A program made the position numbers and the translations under genes. Below the pieces are notes generated by a model that was not told where the DNA came from, did no database searches, and worked only from the letters and a program-made list of their open reading frames with translations. A DNA stretch of 64,000 nt from Limnothrix sp. CACIAM 69d (lineage in GTDB: Bacteria; Cyanobacteriota; Cyanobacteriia; CACIAM-69d), in the NCBI GenBank assembly GCA_001913845.2, contig MKGP02000024.1, forward strand, positions 1 through 64,000. Reading direction: 5' to 3'. Positions 16,201 through 25,362 of this stretch are shown here, piece after piece; position 1 is the first letter of the stretch; each line of letters opens with the position of its first letter.

Positions 16201-16995
16201 ATGACTTCCAATTCCCTCCAGGCGATCGCGGTTTTTGACATTGATGGCGTAATTCGGGATGTGGGTCAGTCCTACCGCCGCGCCCTGGCGGACACGGTGG
16301 AAGCCTTTACCGACGGTCAATTTCGCCCAACGATGGCGGATATCGACGCAATTAAAGCCGAAGGATCTTGGAATAACGATTGGCTGGCTTCTCAGGAATT
16401 TGTTTATCGGTTTTGGGAAAATCAGGGGCGATCGCGCGGGGAATTGGCCCTGAACTATGACGAATTAGTCTTGTTTTTCCAGAAGCGATATCGCGGCCCC
16501 AACCCCGAAGATCCCAGAAGTTGGACGGGATACATTTGCGATGAGCCGCTGTTAGTTGATCGCGCCTATTTTGAGCAGCTCACCGCGTCCCAGATCGGTT
16601 GGGGATTTTTTAGCGGTGCAACACCGGCCTCGGCGAGTTTTGTGTTAACCCAGCGAGTGGGGCTAAGCGATCCGCTGTTGGTGGCCATGAACGACGCGCC
16701 GGAAAAACCCGACCCCACGGGTTTGCAAAGGGTGGTCGATCGCCTGGAGCCGGCCGGGTTGCAACTGCCGGTGATTTACGCAGGTGACACGGCAGCAGAT
16801 ATGCAAACGGTGCTGAATGCGCGGAAAATCGCTCCCGATCGTCGCTGGATTGCGGTGGGCATTTTGCCGCCCCATGCCCTGGTGGATGCGGCCACGCGCG
16901 ATCGCTACACTGCCACCTTGAAAGCCAACGGCGCGGATTTCGTGCTGTCCTCGGTGACGGAATTAACGGGCGATCGAATTCGGGCTTGGCATTAA
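16201..16995 (+). CDS. HAD-superfamily IA phosphatase (TIGR01548-like)
   Basis: The 264-residue protein has HAD motif I AVFDIDGVIRDVG (Asp13 and Asp15 region) near the N-terminus. A helical cap follows, then FFSGATPASASFVL (motif II position) and the late DAPEKPDPTGLQ (motif III lysine) and YAGDTAADMQT (motif IV). This pattern corresponds to the TIGR01548 group, of unknown substrate, found in cyanobacteria. It is a cytoplasmic Mg-dependent phosphatase by family. The next gene, the restriction-modification enzyme, starts 97 bases downstream. Confidence 0.85.
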   Translation: MTSNSLQAIAVFDIDGVIRDVGQSYRRALADTVEAFTDGQFRPTMADIDAIKAEGSWNNDWLASQEFVYRFWENQGRSRGELALNYDELVLFFQKRYRGPNPEDPRSWTGYICDEPLLVDRAYFEQLTASQIGWGFFSGATPASASFVLTQRVGLSDPLLVAMNDAPEKPDPTGLQRVVDRLEPAGLQLPVIYAGDTAADMQTVLNARKIAPDRRWIAVGILPPHALVDAATRDRYTATLKANGADFVLSSVTELTGDRIRAWH

Positions 16996-17091
16996 CTGCG
17001 GCGGCTTCGATCTTGAACGAGGCCTTGAACTAAGCATTTGGCCCGACAATAGGGAGCAGTTCGATCGCACATTTCCCATGGCTTTGCCCCT

Positions 17092-19836
17092 ATGGCTTTG
17101 ATTGATCCGGCTCCGTTGTTGGCCTTTTCGGAAGCAGCAAAAGTTTTTCGAGGCGATGAAAAAGGCGAGGCCCAAACCTTTTTGAATCGCTTTTTTGCGG
17201 CCTTTGGCTATGCGGACGCGATCGCGGCGGGGGCGGTGTTTGAAACGCGGGTGGCCAAGGGCAGCGCCAGCGGCCACACGGGCTTTGCGGATTTGGTGTG
17301 GCGATCGAGCGACAAACCGCCCCGGCCGGGGGTGCTGTTTGAAATGAAAAAACGCGGCGAACCCCTAGAAAAACATCGTCGCCAAGCCTTCACCTATTGG
17401 GAGCGACTGGTTCCCAACCGGCCGCGCTACGTGGTGTTGTGCAATTTCGATTGGTTTTGGATTTACGATTTCGACACGCAAATTGATGAGCCGGTCGATC
17501 GCATTGCTTTGGCAGATTTAAGCCAGCGATCGAGTGCGTTTGCGTTCATGAAGCCGGGTGAAACAAAGCCGGTTTTTAACAACAATCAACAGCAAATTAC
17601 CCAAGAAGCTGCCATGCGAATGGGGCAGCTTTATCAGGATTTAGAGAAGCGACTTTGCACGAAGCTAGGCAATTTTAAGCCGATCGATATTCAGCGGTTT
17701 GTGTTGCAGTGCGTTTTGGCAATGTTCGCGGAAGATCGGGGGCTGTTGCCGTCGGATCTGTTTACGCGCTGCGTTTTGGACTGTTTAGAGGGCGAGAGTT
17801 CTTATCAGATTCTCGGTGCGCTATTTGATGAAATGAATCGGAATCATATTGCTCCTGCGGGTCGGTTTCAGGGGGTGGGCTATTTCAATGGTGGTTTGTT
17901 TGCCAAGGTGTTGCCGATCGAGCTGAACTCGAAGGAGCTAGAAATTCTGAAGGTTGCGGCCCAAGAGGATTGGAGCCAGATTCGACCGGCTATTTTTGGC
18001 AGCATTTTTGAGGGCACGGCGAATGGCGATGAGCGACGGGCCCATGGAATGCATTTCACTTCGGAAATTGACATCATGAAAATCGTGCGGCCGACGATTT
18101 CGCACTATTGGGAAGCGAAAATTGAAGCGGCAATTACGACTCAAGATCTAGAGCGGTTACACGAAGAATTGACAACCTATCGGGTGCTAGATCCGGCTTG
18201 TGGGTCGGGAAATTTTCTCTATGTGGCCTATCAGGAAATGAAGGATCTAGAGAAGATAATTCTTGACCGTATCTGTGATCTCAAACAGTCGGTGCAAATG
18301 CCGCTGAGGTCGGTGAGTCCGCTGCAATTTTTTGGGATGGATATTAATTCGTTTGCGGTTCAGTTGGCACAGGTGACCATGACGATCGCCCGAAAGGTAG
18401 CAATCGATCGGCTCCAAATTAAGGAAGAAGCCCTGCCTTTGGACACATTGGATCAAAACATTGTGCGCCAAGATGCACTGTTTAATTCCTGGCCCCAAGC
18501 AGATGCCATCATTGGCAATCCACCCTTTTTAGGTGGAAATCGAATTCGTAAGGAACTCGGAGATAAGTATATTGAAAAGGTTTTTTCTAGATTCCCAGAA
18601 GTAAAAAATCAAGTTGATTTTTGTACCTACTGGTTTCGGCTAGCTCACGAGAATTCTGTAGCATCTACTAGGGTAGGTCTAGTTGCAACTAATACCATTA
18701 GACAGGGAAACACTAGAAAGGCAGGTTTAGACTACATTACAAAGAACGGAGGAAGGATTTATAGTGCCGTTTCTTCACAGCCTTGGTCTGGCGAGGCTGT
18801 TGTTCAGGTCAGCATTGTTAACTGGAGTTATGATGATCAAAAGCCTTTAATTTTGGATGATGAGATAGTTTCGCAAATTACGCCATCTCTCTCAGAATCA
18901 TTAGATGTTTCATCAGCAGAAAAACTATTAAGCAATAGAGGATTTTGCTTTGAGGGTGTAAAGCCAACTGGCAAGGGTTTTATTGTTGATGAAGAAACAG
19001 TTAAAACTTGGGTGATTGCAGATGAAAAGAATCAATCCATCATTAAGCCTTTTTCTACTGGAACTAATTTAACCAAGGTTCCTGGATGCAAGCCAAGCCG
19101 ATGGATTATTGATTTTGAAAATCGATCTTACGATGAAGCTAGTCAATACAGCTTGCCATTTAAGCATTTAGAGAACACAGTTCGTCCAATTCGCCAAAGT
19201 AGCCGAGAATTAGTTCTTCGAGAACAGTGGTGGCGATTTAAGAGAACTAACGAAGCCATGAGGACAGCCCTAGCTCACCTTCGGGACTTCTATTTAACAA
19301 TTCCGCGACATTCTAAATGGGTGACGTTCATTCCTGCCCCACTGGAATGGTTGCCAGGTGACGCATCTAACGTTGTTGCTTCGGATGATTTTTATATATT
19401 GGGAATTTTGACTTCGGATATACACCGGCAGTGGGTTAAAGAACAAGCTTCAACGCTTAAAGGCGATACGCGCTATACGCCTAACACTTGCTTTGAAACC
19501 TTTCCCTTTCCCCAAAAGCCCAGCCCAAAAATCATCAACGACATTCGACAAATCGCCCAGGATTTGCACGATTACCGCACCCAGATTATGGAACAACGCC
19601 AATGGGGAATCACGCAACTCTATAACGGCTATTTCCACGAACCCGCCAGCGGCCTCGCCAAACTCCACGCCAAACTTGATAAAGCCGTCCTGAAAGCCTA
19701 CGGATTCAAAGCCAGCGACGACATTCTAGAAAAACTGTTGGCGCTGAATTTGGAATTGGCAGAAAAAGAACAACAAGGCGAAGCGATCGTCGGGCCCTGG
19801 GCGCTCGATCGGCCCCCAGTCGATCGGTCGAATTAG
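17092..19836 (+). CDS. Single-chain type IIL (MmeI-like) restriction-modification enzyme
   Basis: The 914-residue protein has an N-terminal nuclease core (Asp67, then Glu84-Met-Lys86 in FEMKKRG, a PD-ExK arrangement). A helical spacer leads to the methyltransferase motifs DPACGSGNF at 367-375 and the catalytic NPPF at 476-479, typical of N6-adenine methylation. The region after about residue 480 is the target-recognition domain, then a C-terminal helical part. One chain can methylate or cleave, as in MmeI. DNA from about 18,540 to 19,490 is AT-rich and free of HIP1, unlike the flanking parts of the same gene, suggesting replacement of the recognition domain. The frame is open throughout. Confidence 0.9.
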   Translation: MALIDPAPLLAFSEAAKVFRGDEKGEAQTFLNRFFAAFGYADAIAAGAVFETRVAKGSASGHTGFADLVWRSSDKPPRPGVLFEMKKRGEPLEKHRRQAFTYWERLVPNRPRYVVLCNFDWFWIYDFDTQIDEPVDRIALADLSQRSSAFAFMKPGETKPVFNNNQQQITQEAAMRMGQLYQDLEKRLCTKLGNFKPIDIQRFVLQCVLAMFAEDRGLLPSDLFTRCVLDCLEGESSYQILGALFDEMNRNHIAPAGRFQGVGYFNGGLFAKVLPIELNSKELEILKVAAQEDWSQIRPAIFGSIFEGTANGDERRAHGMHFTSEIDIMKIVRPTISHYWEAKIEAAITTQDLERLHEELTTYRVLDPACGSGNFLYVAYQEMKDLEKIILDRICDLKQSVQMPLRSVSPLQFFGMDINSFAVQLAQVTMTIARKVAIDRLQIKEEALPLDTLDQNIVRQDALFNSWPQADAIIGNPPFLGGNRIRKELGDKYIEKVFSRFPEVKNQVDFCTYWFRLAHENSVASTRVGLVATNTIRQGNTRKAGLDYITKNGGRIYSAVSSQPWSGEAVVQVSIVNWSYDDQKPLILDDEIVSQITPSLSESLDVSSAEKLLSNRGFCFEGVKPTGKGFIVDEETVKTWVIADEKNQSIIKPFSTGTNLTKVPGCKPSRWIIDFENRSYDEASQYSLPFKHLENTVRPIRQSSRELVLREQWWRFKRTNEAMRTALAHLRDFYLTIPRHSKWVTFIPAPLEWLPGDASNVVASDDFYILGILTSDIHRQWVKEQASTLKGDTRYTPNTCFETFPFPQKPSPKIINDIRQIAQDLHDYRTQIMEQRQWGITQLYNGYFHEPASGLAKLHAKLDKAVLKAYGFKASDDILEKLLALNLELAEKEQQGEAIVGPWALDRPPVDRSN

Positions 19837-19857
19837 CAATCAAAGCCAAACCGTCTC

Positions 19858-21234
19858 TTAGCTTTGTTGGGCAATCCAATCGAGACAACATTGGCGGAAA
19901 TGATCGCCCCGAACTTCAAAATTCGGGAACTGGTCAAAGCTGGCACAGGCAGGCGACAACAACACGATCGGGGCCTGGTGTGCTTGGGCCAACTCAGCAG
20001 CCCGAGGCACTGCCCGATCGAGCGTTTCCACAATTTCTGTGGCCCCATAGCCAGCCGCTTGCAGATTGGCTTGGAAGGTTTCGGCCGCGCTGCCAATGAG
20101 CAAAACGGCGGCGGCTCGGGACTGAATGGCCGAAATCCAGGCGCGATCGTCCCCTTCCTTGGCCTCGCCACCCGCAATCAGGATCGCCGGTTGGGCCACC
20201 GCCTTCAGCCCCACTTCAGCCGCGTCGTAATTGGTCGCTTTGCTGTCGTTGATGAAGTCGATGCCTTGCCAACTGCCCACCCGCTCCAGACGATGGGGCA
20301 CACCGGGAAAGTCGCGCACCGCCTGGGCAATGGTTGCCGGGGCAATGCCAGCATAGTGGGCCGCCGCCACGGCCATCAGCAGGTTTTGTTGGTTGTGGCG
20401 GCCGGTCATGGCCAGGGCGCTCACGGGCACGATCGCTTGGCCAGCCACCACGGCCCAACCGTCTTCGACCCAAGCCCCCCGATCGGGGTTGGCGGGCAAC
20501 TGGTCGCGCCCGGCCACACTCGTCCAAATCGCGTTGGGATAGGGGGCGATCGCCTGGGCCCGCAGGGCCGGATCGTCACCGTTCAAAATTTGCAGGGCCG
20601 CCCGATCGAGCAGGCTGGCTTTGATGTTGAAGTAGTTGTCTAGGCTGTGGTGGCGAGCCAGGTGGTCGGGGGTGAAGGTGGTCCAAATGCCAATTTTGGG
20701 GGCCAGGCTTTGGGAGGACTCAATTTGGTAGCTGCTGACCTCGGCAATCACCCAATCGATCGGGTCGGCTTCCGGCAGGGCCAAACCACAGGCGGCGGCT
20801 CCGATGTTGCCACAGGCGGGCGCTTGCAAGCCGGCCGCTTGGAAGATAGCAGCCGTGAGGGCGGTGGTGGTGGTTTTGCCGTTGGTGCCGGTGATGGCCA
20901 CCCATGGGGTTTGTTGCAGGTTGCGCCAAGCCAACTCTATTTCCCCGATCGTGTCGATGCCGAGCGCCCAGGCCCGGGCCACACCGGGACTATCCCAAGG
21001 CACACCGGGGCTGACCACCACTAAATCCGGCCGCGGCTCGATCGGGTCGGGGTTGAAGGTGTCGCCCAATCGGACTTGGATGCCCAACTGGGTGAGCATG
21101 GCTTCGATCGGGGCCAGGCGATCGCCCGTTCCCCGATCGCTCACGGTCACCTGCCAGCCTTGGGCCGCCAACAGTTGCGCCGCCGCCACCCCGGATTTAC
21201 CCAATCCCACAATCCAAGCCGTTTGCACGCTCAA
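19858..21234 (-). CDS. murD: UDP-N-acetylmuramoylalanine--D-glutamate ligase
   Basis: The 458-residue Mur ligase has an N-terminal Rossmann-like domain ([18 protein letters not shown]), the SPGVPWDSP segment and the ATP loop [11 protein letters not shown] at 113-123. The central domain includes [20 protein letters not shown], and the C-terminal domain has [10 protein letters not shown] and [12 protein letters not shown]. It adds D-glutamate to UDP-MurNAc-L-alanine in cytoplasmic peptidoglycan synthesis. Length matches the family. It converges on the restriction-modification gene with 21 bases between stops. It stands apart from other mur genes here, which is common in cyanobacteria. Confidence 0.97.
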   Translation of the reverse strand: MSVQTAWIVGLGKSGVAAAQLLAAQGWQVTVSDRGTGDRLAPIEAMLTQLGIQVRLGDTFNPDPIEPRPDLVVVSPGVPWDSPGVARAWALGIDTIGEIELAWRNLQQTPWVAITGTNGKTTTTALTAAIFQAAGLQAPACGNIGAAACGLALPEADPIDWVIAEVSSYQIESSQSLAPKIGIWTTFTPDHLARHHSLDNYFNIKASLLDRAALQILNGDDPALRAQAIAPYPNAIWTSVAGRDQLPANPDRGAWVEDGWAVVAGQAIVPVSALAMTGRHNQQNLLMAVAAAHYAGIAPATIAQAVRDFPGVPHRLERVGSWQGIDFINDSKATNYDAAEVGLKAVAQPAILIAGGEAKEGDDRAWISAIQSRAAAVLLIGSAAETFQANLQAAGYGATEIVETLDRAVPRAAELAQAHQAPIVLLSPACASFDQFPNFEVRGDHFRQCCLDWIAQQS

Positions 21235-21283
21235 CGCTCCCGTTTTGTTTCTGAACTGCTGTTTTTGAAATCAGACTCTTTTT

Positions 21284-21369
21284 AGAGGCTGTGTGAAAAG
21301 CCAACATTGCCCCCCCACGATCCGCTAACGGCAGATCTAGGGTTTCGTGCTCAACGACGACAGGCCCTT
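21284..21369. repeat. Degenerate MITE, hybrid of families A and C
   Basis: The left end AGAGGCTGTGTGAAAAG resembles the family A terminus. The interior and right end (CCCCCACGATCCGCTAACGG, then GACGACAGGCCCT) match family C copies at 60207 and 63520. It lies between murD and the small membrane protein. Confidence 0.6.
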
Positions 21370-21385
21370 AGTTGATCCAACCAGA

Positions 21386-21559
21386 TCAAGATTCATCCAC
21401 AATCCGAAAGCCCAGGATCCCCATGCCTAAAACTCCGACAAAGTAGACCATGACCGCCAGCACCGGACTCAGCTCCCACAGGAAATGCGTCAAGGCATAA
21501 AGCAGCGGAGTGAGCAGCAGCAGCGCCAAGAAAATTTCAGGAAGCTTCAAATAATCCAT
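21386..21559 (-). CDS. Small membrane protein, 57 residues
   Basis: A short frame starts MDYLKLPEIFLALLLLTPLL, runs through HFLWELSPVLAVMVYFVGVL and ends FRIVDES. Two predicted transmembrane helices (about 9-22 and 33-51) are joined by a short loop, with a charged C-terminus. Regular hydrophobic patterning argues that it is real. It has no recognised family. It lies between murD and the mnmD-like gene on the same strand, with a repeat-rich spacer upstream. Confidence 0.6.
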   Translation of the reverse strand: MDYLKLPEIFLALLLLTPLLYALTHFLWELSPVLAVMVYFVGVLGMGILGFRIVDES

Positions 21560-21730
21560 AGACCAGATCGTTACCTATCGTCGCAACGTCGTTCAACCAG
21601 ACTAATGCAACTCTGTGGCGGATCAGGATTTCCGCACGGGTGTTGTTCGATTGTGCCAGTGGCTCCCTGGGGCTTGAGCGGGCTGGCGGTGAACTGCTGG
21701 GTTAAATAACTGATGAGTTAAATGATTTTG

Positions 21731-21825
21731 AATATTTGGTGCGATGAATATCTGGTGCGATGGATATTTAGCGCGATGGATATTTAGCGCGATGAATGCT
21801 TGGCGTGATTAATGCTTGGCGCGAC
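21731..21825. repeat. Six tandem 16 bp repeats running into the end of the mnmD-like gene
   Basis: Six near-copies of a unit such as GATATTTAGCGCGATG (others AATATTTGGTGCGATG and AATGCTTGGCGCGAC) follow one another without spacing. The last one and a half overlap the final codons and stop of the minus-strand methyltransferase gene. The repeats probably arose by slippage. Confidence 0.85.
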
Positions 21826-22852
21826 AATCGCCAAACCAGCGACGCTTCCAGCGGGACGTGGGTTCAAGGGGCGATCGCGCCTGTTCTTGGTTCTTGCGAT
21901 CGAGGATCGTTGCCGCATCATCGGTCAAGTGGGGATCGCGGTAGGGCACGGCGGCCTTGGTTTGCAAATGTTCTTGTTCTTGGGCTGAAAGGGGCGGCAA
22001 ATCTAAGGGCACAAAGGCCGCCACCGTTCCGGGCCAGCGTCGGCCAAAGGGAGCCGTGGCCCCCAACTGCAACCCCGCCGCCAACAGGGCCGATCGCACC
22101 GCCGCCGCGCAGGAGTAGGTGGCCAAGCGGCCGTCGGGAGCCAAGCAGCGGCTCACCATTCCCAAAAATTCCACCGTCCACAGTTGCGGACAGCGGGGCG
22201 GTGAAAAGGGATCCAAAAACACCGCATCGGCCCGAAAGCCCCGATCGAGAATGGGCCGTAAGGTTTGCCGTGCATCCCCCCACAGCAGTTGCCCGCGAAA
22301 TTGGGGGTTTGGCGATGGGCCGGTGACTAATTTCGGGGCGATTAATTCCGGGGTGCTGAATTTTGGCGTGACAGAGGGCGGAGCCGGCCAAGCAGCTTGC
22401 CCCTGTTCTGCCAGATCGGTCAACAATTGGGCGATCGCCCCGAGGATGGGTTCCGCCAATCCCAACGCGGCCCCAGCCGATCGCGCCGTGGCCAACAGGT
22501 AAGGCAAGGCCGCCCTTGTGGCCACCGGATCCAATTCCAGACCGACCCACTCCACCGCACAGGCCGGATTCAGGGCCCAGAGGGTGGTGAGGGCGGCCGC
22601 CGTGTTGTAGCCCAAGCCATAGCAGACATCCAGGATCCGAATCACCGGTTGACTGGTTGCCCGTTGGGGTAAATGGGTGGGTTCCACAAACTTACTCAGG
22701 GCCTCTTGCCAGGCCCCTTGGCGGCTGTGGAAGGTTTCGCCAAACCGCTCTGAGCGAAAGGTCACAGACCCGTCCGCTGTGGGTTCGATCGACAAGTTGC
22801 CATTTTCCGCCGAAACCCAATCGATCGCCCCTTCAACCACCCTGGAACTCAT
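21809..22852 (-). CDS. MnmD-like tRNA (mnm5s2U34) methyltransferase domain protein
   Basis: The 347-residue protein has an N-terminal part with RSERFGETFHSRQGAWQEA (a characteristic MnmC N-domain phrase), then the SAM motif ILDVCYGLGYNTAAAL (about 72-87). The catalytic region is DAVFLDPFSPPRCPQLW. This matches the methyltransferase half of MnmC, which completes mnm5 modification at the tRNA wobble uridine; no FAD domain is present, as usual in cyanobacteria. A proline-rich insert (about 155-190) and a basic C-terminal tail are extra. The last codons lie in a 16 bp tandem repeat. Confidence 0.87.
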   Translation of the reverse strand: MSSRVVEGAIDWVSAENGNLSIEPTADGSVTFRSERFGETFHSRQGAWQEALSKFVEPTHLPQRATSQPVIRILDVCYGLGYNTAAALTTLWALNPACAVEWVGLELDPVATRAALPYLLATARSAGAALGLAEPILGAIAQLLTDLAEQGQAAWPAPPSVTPKFSTPELIAPKLVTGPSPNPQFRGQLLWGDARQTLRPILDRGFRADAVFLDPFSPPRCPQLWTVEFLGMVSRCLAPDGRLATYSCAAAVRSALLAAGLQLGATAPFGRRWPGTVAAFVPLDLPPLSAQEQEHLQTKAAVPYRDPHLTDDAATILDRKNQEQARSPLEPTSRWKRRWFGDCRAKH

Positions 22853-22890
22853 CCTGCTCGATCGTTCATGCCTCTAATCAACGCAATCCG

Positions 22891-23253
22891 CTAAGGCACA
22901 AAGCGCCGCACCGTTTGCATCAGTTCATCTGGATCAACTGGCTTTCGTAAATAGGCATTGGCCCCCAACATCGTGCCCCAGGTTTTGTCTACGTCCGTTC
23001 CCTTCGTGGAACAAATCACAACGGGAATGCTTTTTGTGGCTTCGCTTTGCTTCAGTTGCCGACAAATTTCAAAGCCACTTTGACCGGGCAAAATCACATC
23101 GAGAACAATCAAGGCGGGCTTTTGGGTATCCAAAACCTTCTGGGCTTCTTCCCCGCTGCCCACGGCCACCACCGTCAAACCAGCGTCTTGCAGATATCGA
23201 ATCATCACGCCGCGATCGGTCGGGCTATCTTCAACAACCAAAATCGTTTGCAT
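22891..23253 (-). CDS. CheY-like response regulator (PilH/PixH type)
   Basis: The 120-residue stand-alone receiver domain has acidic pocket ILVVEDSP (Glu8, Asp9), phosphoacceptor Asp52 in LIVLDVILP, conserved switch Ser/Thr in VICSTKGT and Lys in YLRKPVDPDE. There is no output domain. In cyanobacteria such single receivers act with PatA-type regulators and CheW/CheA to steer type IV pilus motility. The PatA-type and CheW-type genes are upstream on the same strand, 616 bases and further away. No MCP or CheA gene is in the window. Confidence 0.88.
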   Translation of the reverse strand: MQTILVVEDSPTDRGVMIRYLQDAGLTVVAVGSGEEAQKVLDTQKPALIVLDVILPGQSGFEICRQLKQSEATKSIPVVICSTKGTDVDKTWGTMLGANAYLRKPVDPDELMQTVRRFVP

Positions 23254-23868
23254 AGGGAGAAGGCTGAGAGGAGGAGTTTGAAAGAATGATGCTTTGTTAA
23301 CTCGGAGTTGACACTCAGGGTTGATTCCGAGTCAACCCATCGTCAACTTGGGGCTAACTTTGGGCTAGCGCTGGACTAATTCTGAGTCAATTTTCGGTCA
23401 ATGCTGAGTCGAAAAACAGAGCCAACCCAACAGAGCCAACAGCGGTGAACAGAATAGATAGCCTAAACAGAAAAGAATCAGCCAAGCAGCAAATTTGAAT
23501 TGCTAGCGCTTGAATGGCGATCGGCCCCATGATGATCGACCCTCATCCCAATTGGAGAGCAAATCTCCATCGTGCATTCTAAGCGTTTACTGCGAGGGGT
23601 CAAGGGATTGATTCACGATGGAAACCTGAGTCATTTCATGGCCCAGAATGGGGCGGGAATCGCGAACCTTCTGCCTTTTCAGGCATCGAAAATTGCTTGG
23701 CGGTGGAGTCAGCATGGGACATGGGGAGCGAAACAACAGTAAAAATCGAGGGGGGATGGAGGCGAGACCGTGCCAAATCGGTTCAAAAAATTTCAAAAAC
23801 AGAGATTGCAGGCATCGATCGACCGAGAGCGTTGGAGAGCGGGCTTTTTGGCTCCGAGTGAGCAATTT
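23254..23868. other. Intergenic stretch between the two response-regulator genes
   Basis: No convincing gene is seen on either strand. The part near 23,290-23,430 repeats variants of GAGTCAA and GGGCTAAC several times (GAGTTGAC, GAGTCAACCC, GAGTCAATTT, GAGTCGA). These could be degenerate direct repeats or protein-binding sites upstream of the CheY-like gene. Short frames on both strands near 23,600-23,870 lack protein-like composition. Confidence 0.5.
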
Positions 23869-25143
23869 TTAGCCCGTTTTGGGGTTCAAGCTGGCCGCCG
23901 TTGCCCCAGCGGGACTATTCACCGGAGCGGCGGTGGCGCTCAGATATTTTTGAATCAGGGCCAAAATTTTTTCGGTTTCAACGGGTTTACTAACAAAATC
24001 CGTGGCTCCCACCACTTTGGCCCTGACGCGATCGATGATGCCGTCACTGCCGGTCAAGATGGCGATCGGGATATCTCGAAACAGGGCCACCCGCCGAATT
24101 TGGGCGCAAATTTCGTAGCCATTGGCCACGGGCATAATCAAATCCAGGAAGATCAGTTTGGGTTTGCGCTCCAGCAGCACCGTGAGTGCCTGGGTGGAGT
24201 CCTGGATGCAAAGGGGCACATAGCCTGCCTGTTCAATGATTTGGCTCATGGCTGCACAAACCTGGGGGCTGTCGTCAATGCAGGCAATGGTGGCGGCAGC
24301 GGCCGTGGTGGCCGCGGTGGGGGTGGAGACCGTTTGGCGGCGATCGCTCGGTCGGCCGTTGCCCTCTGACCCCGGCGTGGGAAGCACCACCAAGGATGGC
24401 AAATCCTCGATCGGGTGTAGATCAATAATGTTGCGGCGAATGTAGGGAACCAGCGATCGGGTAATGGTGGGCACGTCCTTCCGCATCAGCACCGCCAAAT
24501 CGCGGACGGTGCGTTGGCCATCGATCGCCAAGGCCAGTTTTTGATAAACCTCCGGGGCTAGCCGTTCCCGTAACTGATCTGTGCTGCGAATGGCCAAGGC
24601 CCAGTCGGGATGAAAATCACCCAGTTGGGCTTCTTGCCAAGCAACCCAGGCCTGGGCCGCCTCCGTAATTGCCGCATGGCTTTTTACCGTCACCGAAGCC
24701 ATCTTCAGCACGTCCAGAGGGTCGTAGGGCACTTCGGTTCCCACTTGCACCGCGCCGCTGGTTTGCCAAAGCAGGTCGAACACCGCCTCGGCAATCACCC
24801 CATTCACCACCTGGCAAAACAGTTCCTGGGACAGAACACGGCGGTGCAACAACACCATCAACAGACTGTAGTTTTGGGCCGCAAAGGCATCCCCTTCCCG
24901 CAGTGCAAAGCGCTTTTGTTTGATGCTGGGACAGACGGCCTGCAACAGGCGCAGGGTGCGGCGGTTATCGCTTTTGCCGTCATCGACCCAAAACAAACGA
25001 CCGAGACAGAAAAAGAATGACCAACGCTGTTGATTGCCTTGGGTGGGAACTAGGGTGATTTGACCGGTGAACTGTTGCTGTCGGTATCGATCGAGCGATT
25101 CATTCAGGGTGTTGGGGGTCGCATCGTCTGGAGTCATGGTCAA
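23869..25143 (-). CDS. PatA-type response regulator (PilG/PixG-like)
   Basis: The 424-residue protein has an N-terminal PATAN/DUF4388 region (ESLDRYRQQQFTGQITL, FFFCLGRLFWVDDG, then LLMVLLHRRVLSQELF) to about residue 150. A helical region follows (LAIDGQRTVRDLAVLMRKD), then an alanine/threonine-rich linker. The C-terminal receiver domain has TIACIDDSP, the phosphoacceptor Asp in LIFLDLIMPV and Lys in FVSKPVETEK. This architecture is that of PatA, PixG and PilG, which control heterocyst pattern or pilus-based phototaxis. The neighbours encode a CheW-type adaptor (upstream) and a CheY-like regulator (downstream), so a taxis role is likely. Confidence 0.9.
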   Translation of the reverse strand: MTMTPDDATPNTLNESLDRYRQQQFTGQITLVPTQGNQQRWSFFFCLGRLFWVDDGKSDNRRTLRLLQAVCPSIKQKRFALREGDAFAAQNYSLLMVLLHRRVLSQELFCQVVNGVIAEAVFDLLWQTSGAVQVGTEVPYDPLDVLKMASVTVKSHAAITEAAQAWVAWQEAQLGDFHPDWALAIRSTDQLRERLAPEVYQKLALAIDGQRTVRDLAVLMRKDVPTITRSLVPYIRRNIIDLHPIEDLPSLVVLPTPGSEGNGRPSDRRQTVSTPTAATTAAAATIACIDDSPQVCAAMSQIIEQAGYVPLCIQDSTQALTVLLERKPKLIFLDLIMPVANGYEICAQIRRVALFRDIPIAILTGSDGIIDRVRAKVVGATDFVSKPVETEKILALIQKYLSATAAPVNSPAGATAASLNPKTG

Positions 25144-25362
25144 AGTTGGGGTTGGCGGGCCAAGCGCACAGGGGCGGATGTTATTGAAGAGTCATGCGGT
25201 TATGGTTGGTCTCATGCACCCGATCGAAATTGACGATCAGAATCGAAATTATAAAAATTATCGAAAATTAACGATTCAGAGGGTCAAAATTGACGATCAC
25301 GATTGATTTCACGATCGAGCAATGAATTGAGCTGGCGTTTGCCGGCCTGTTTTGCTGATGTC

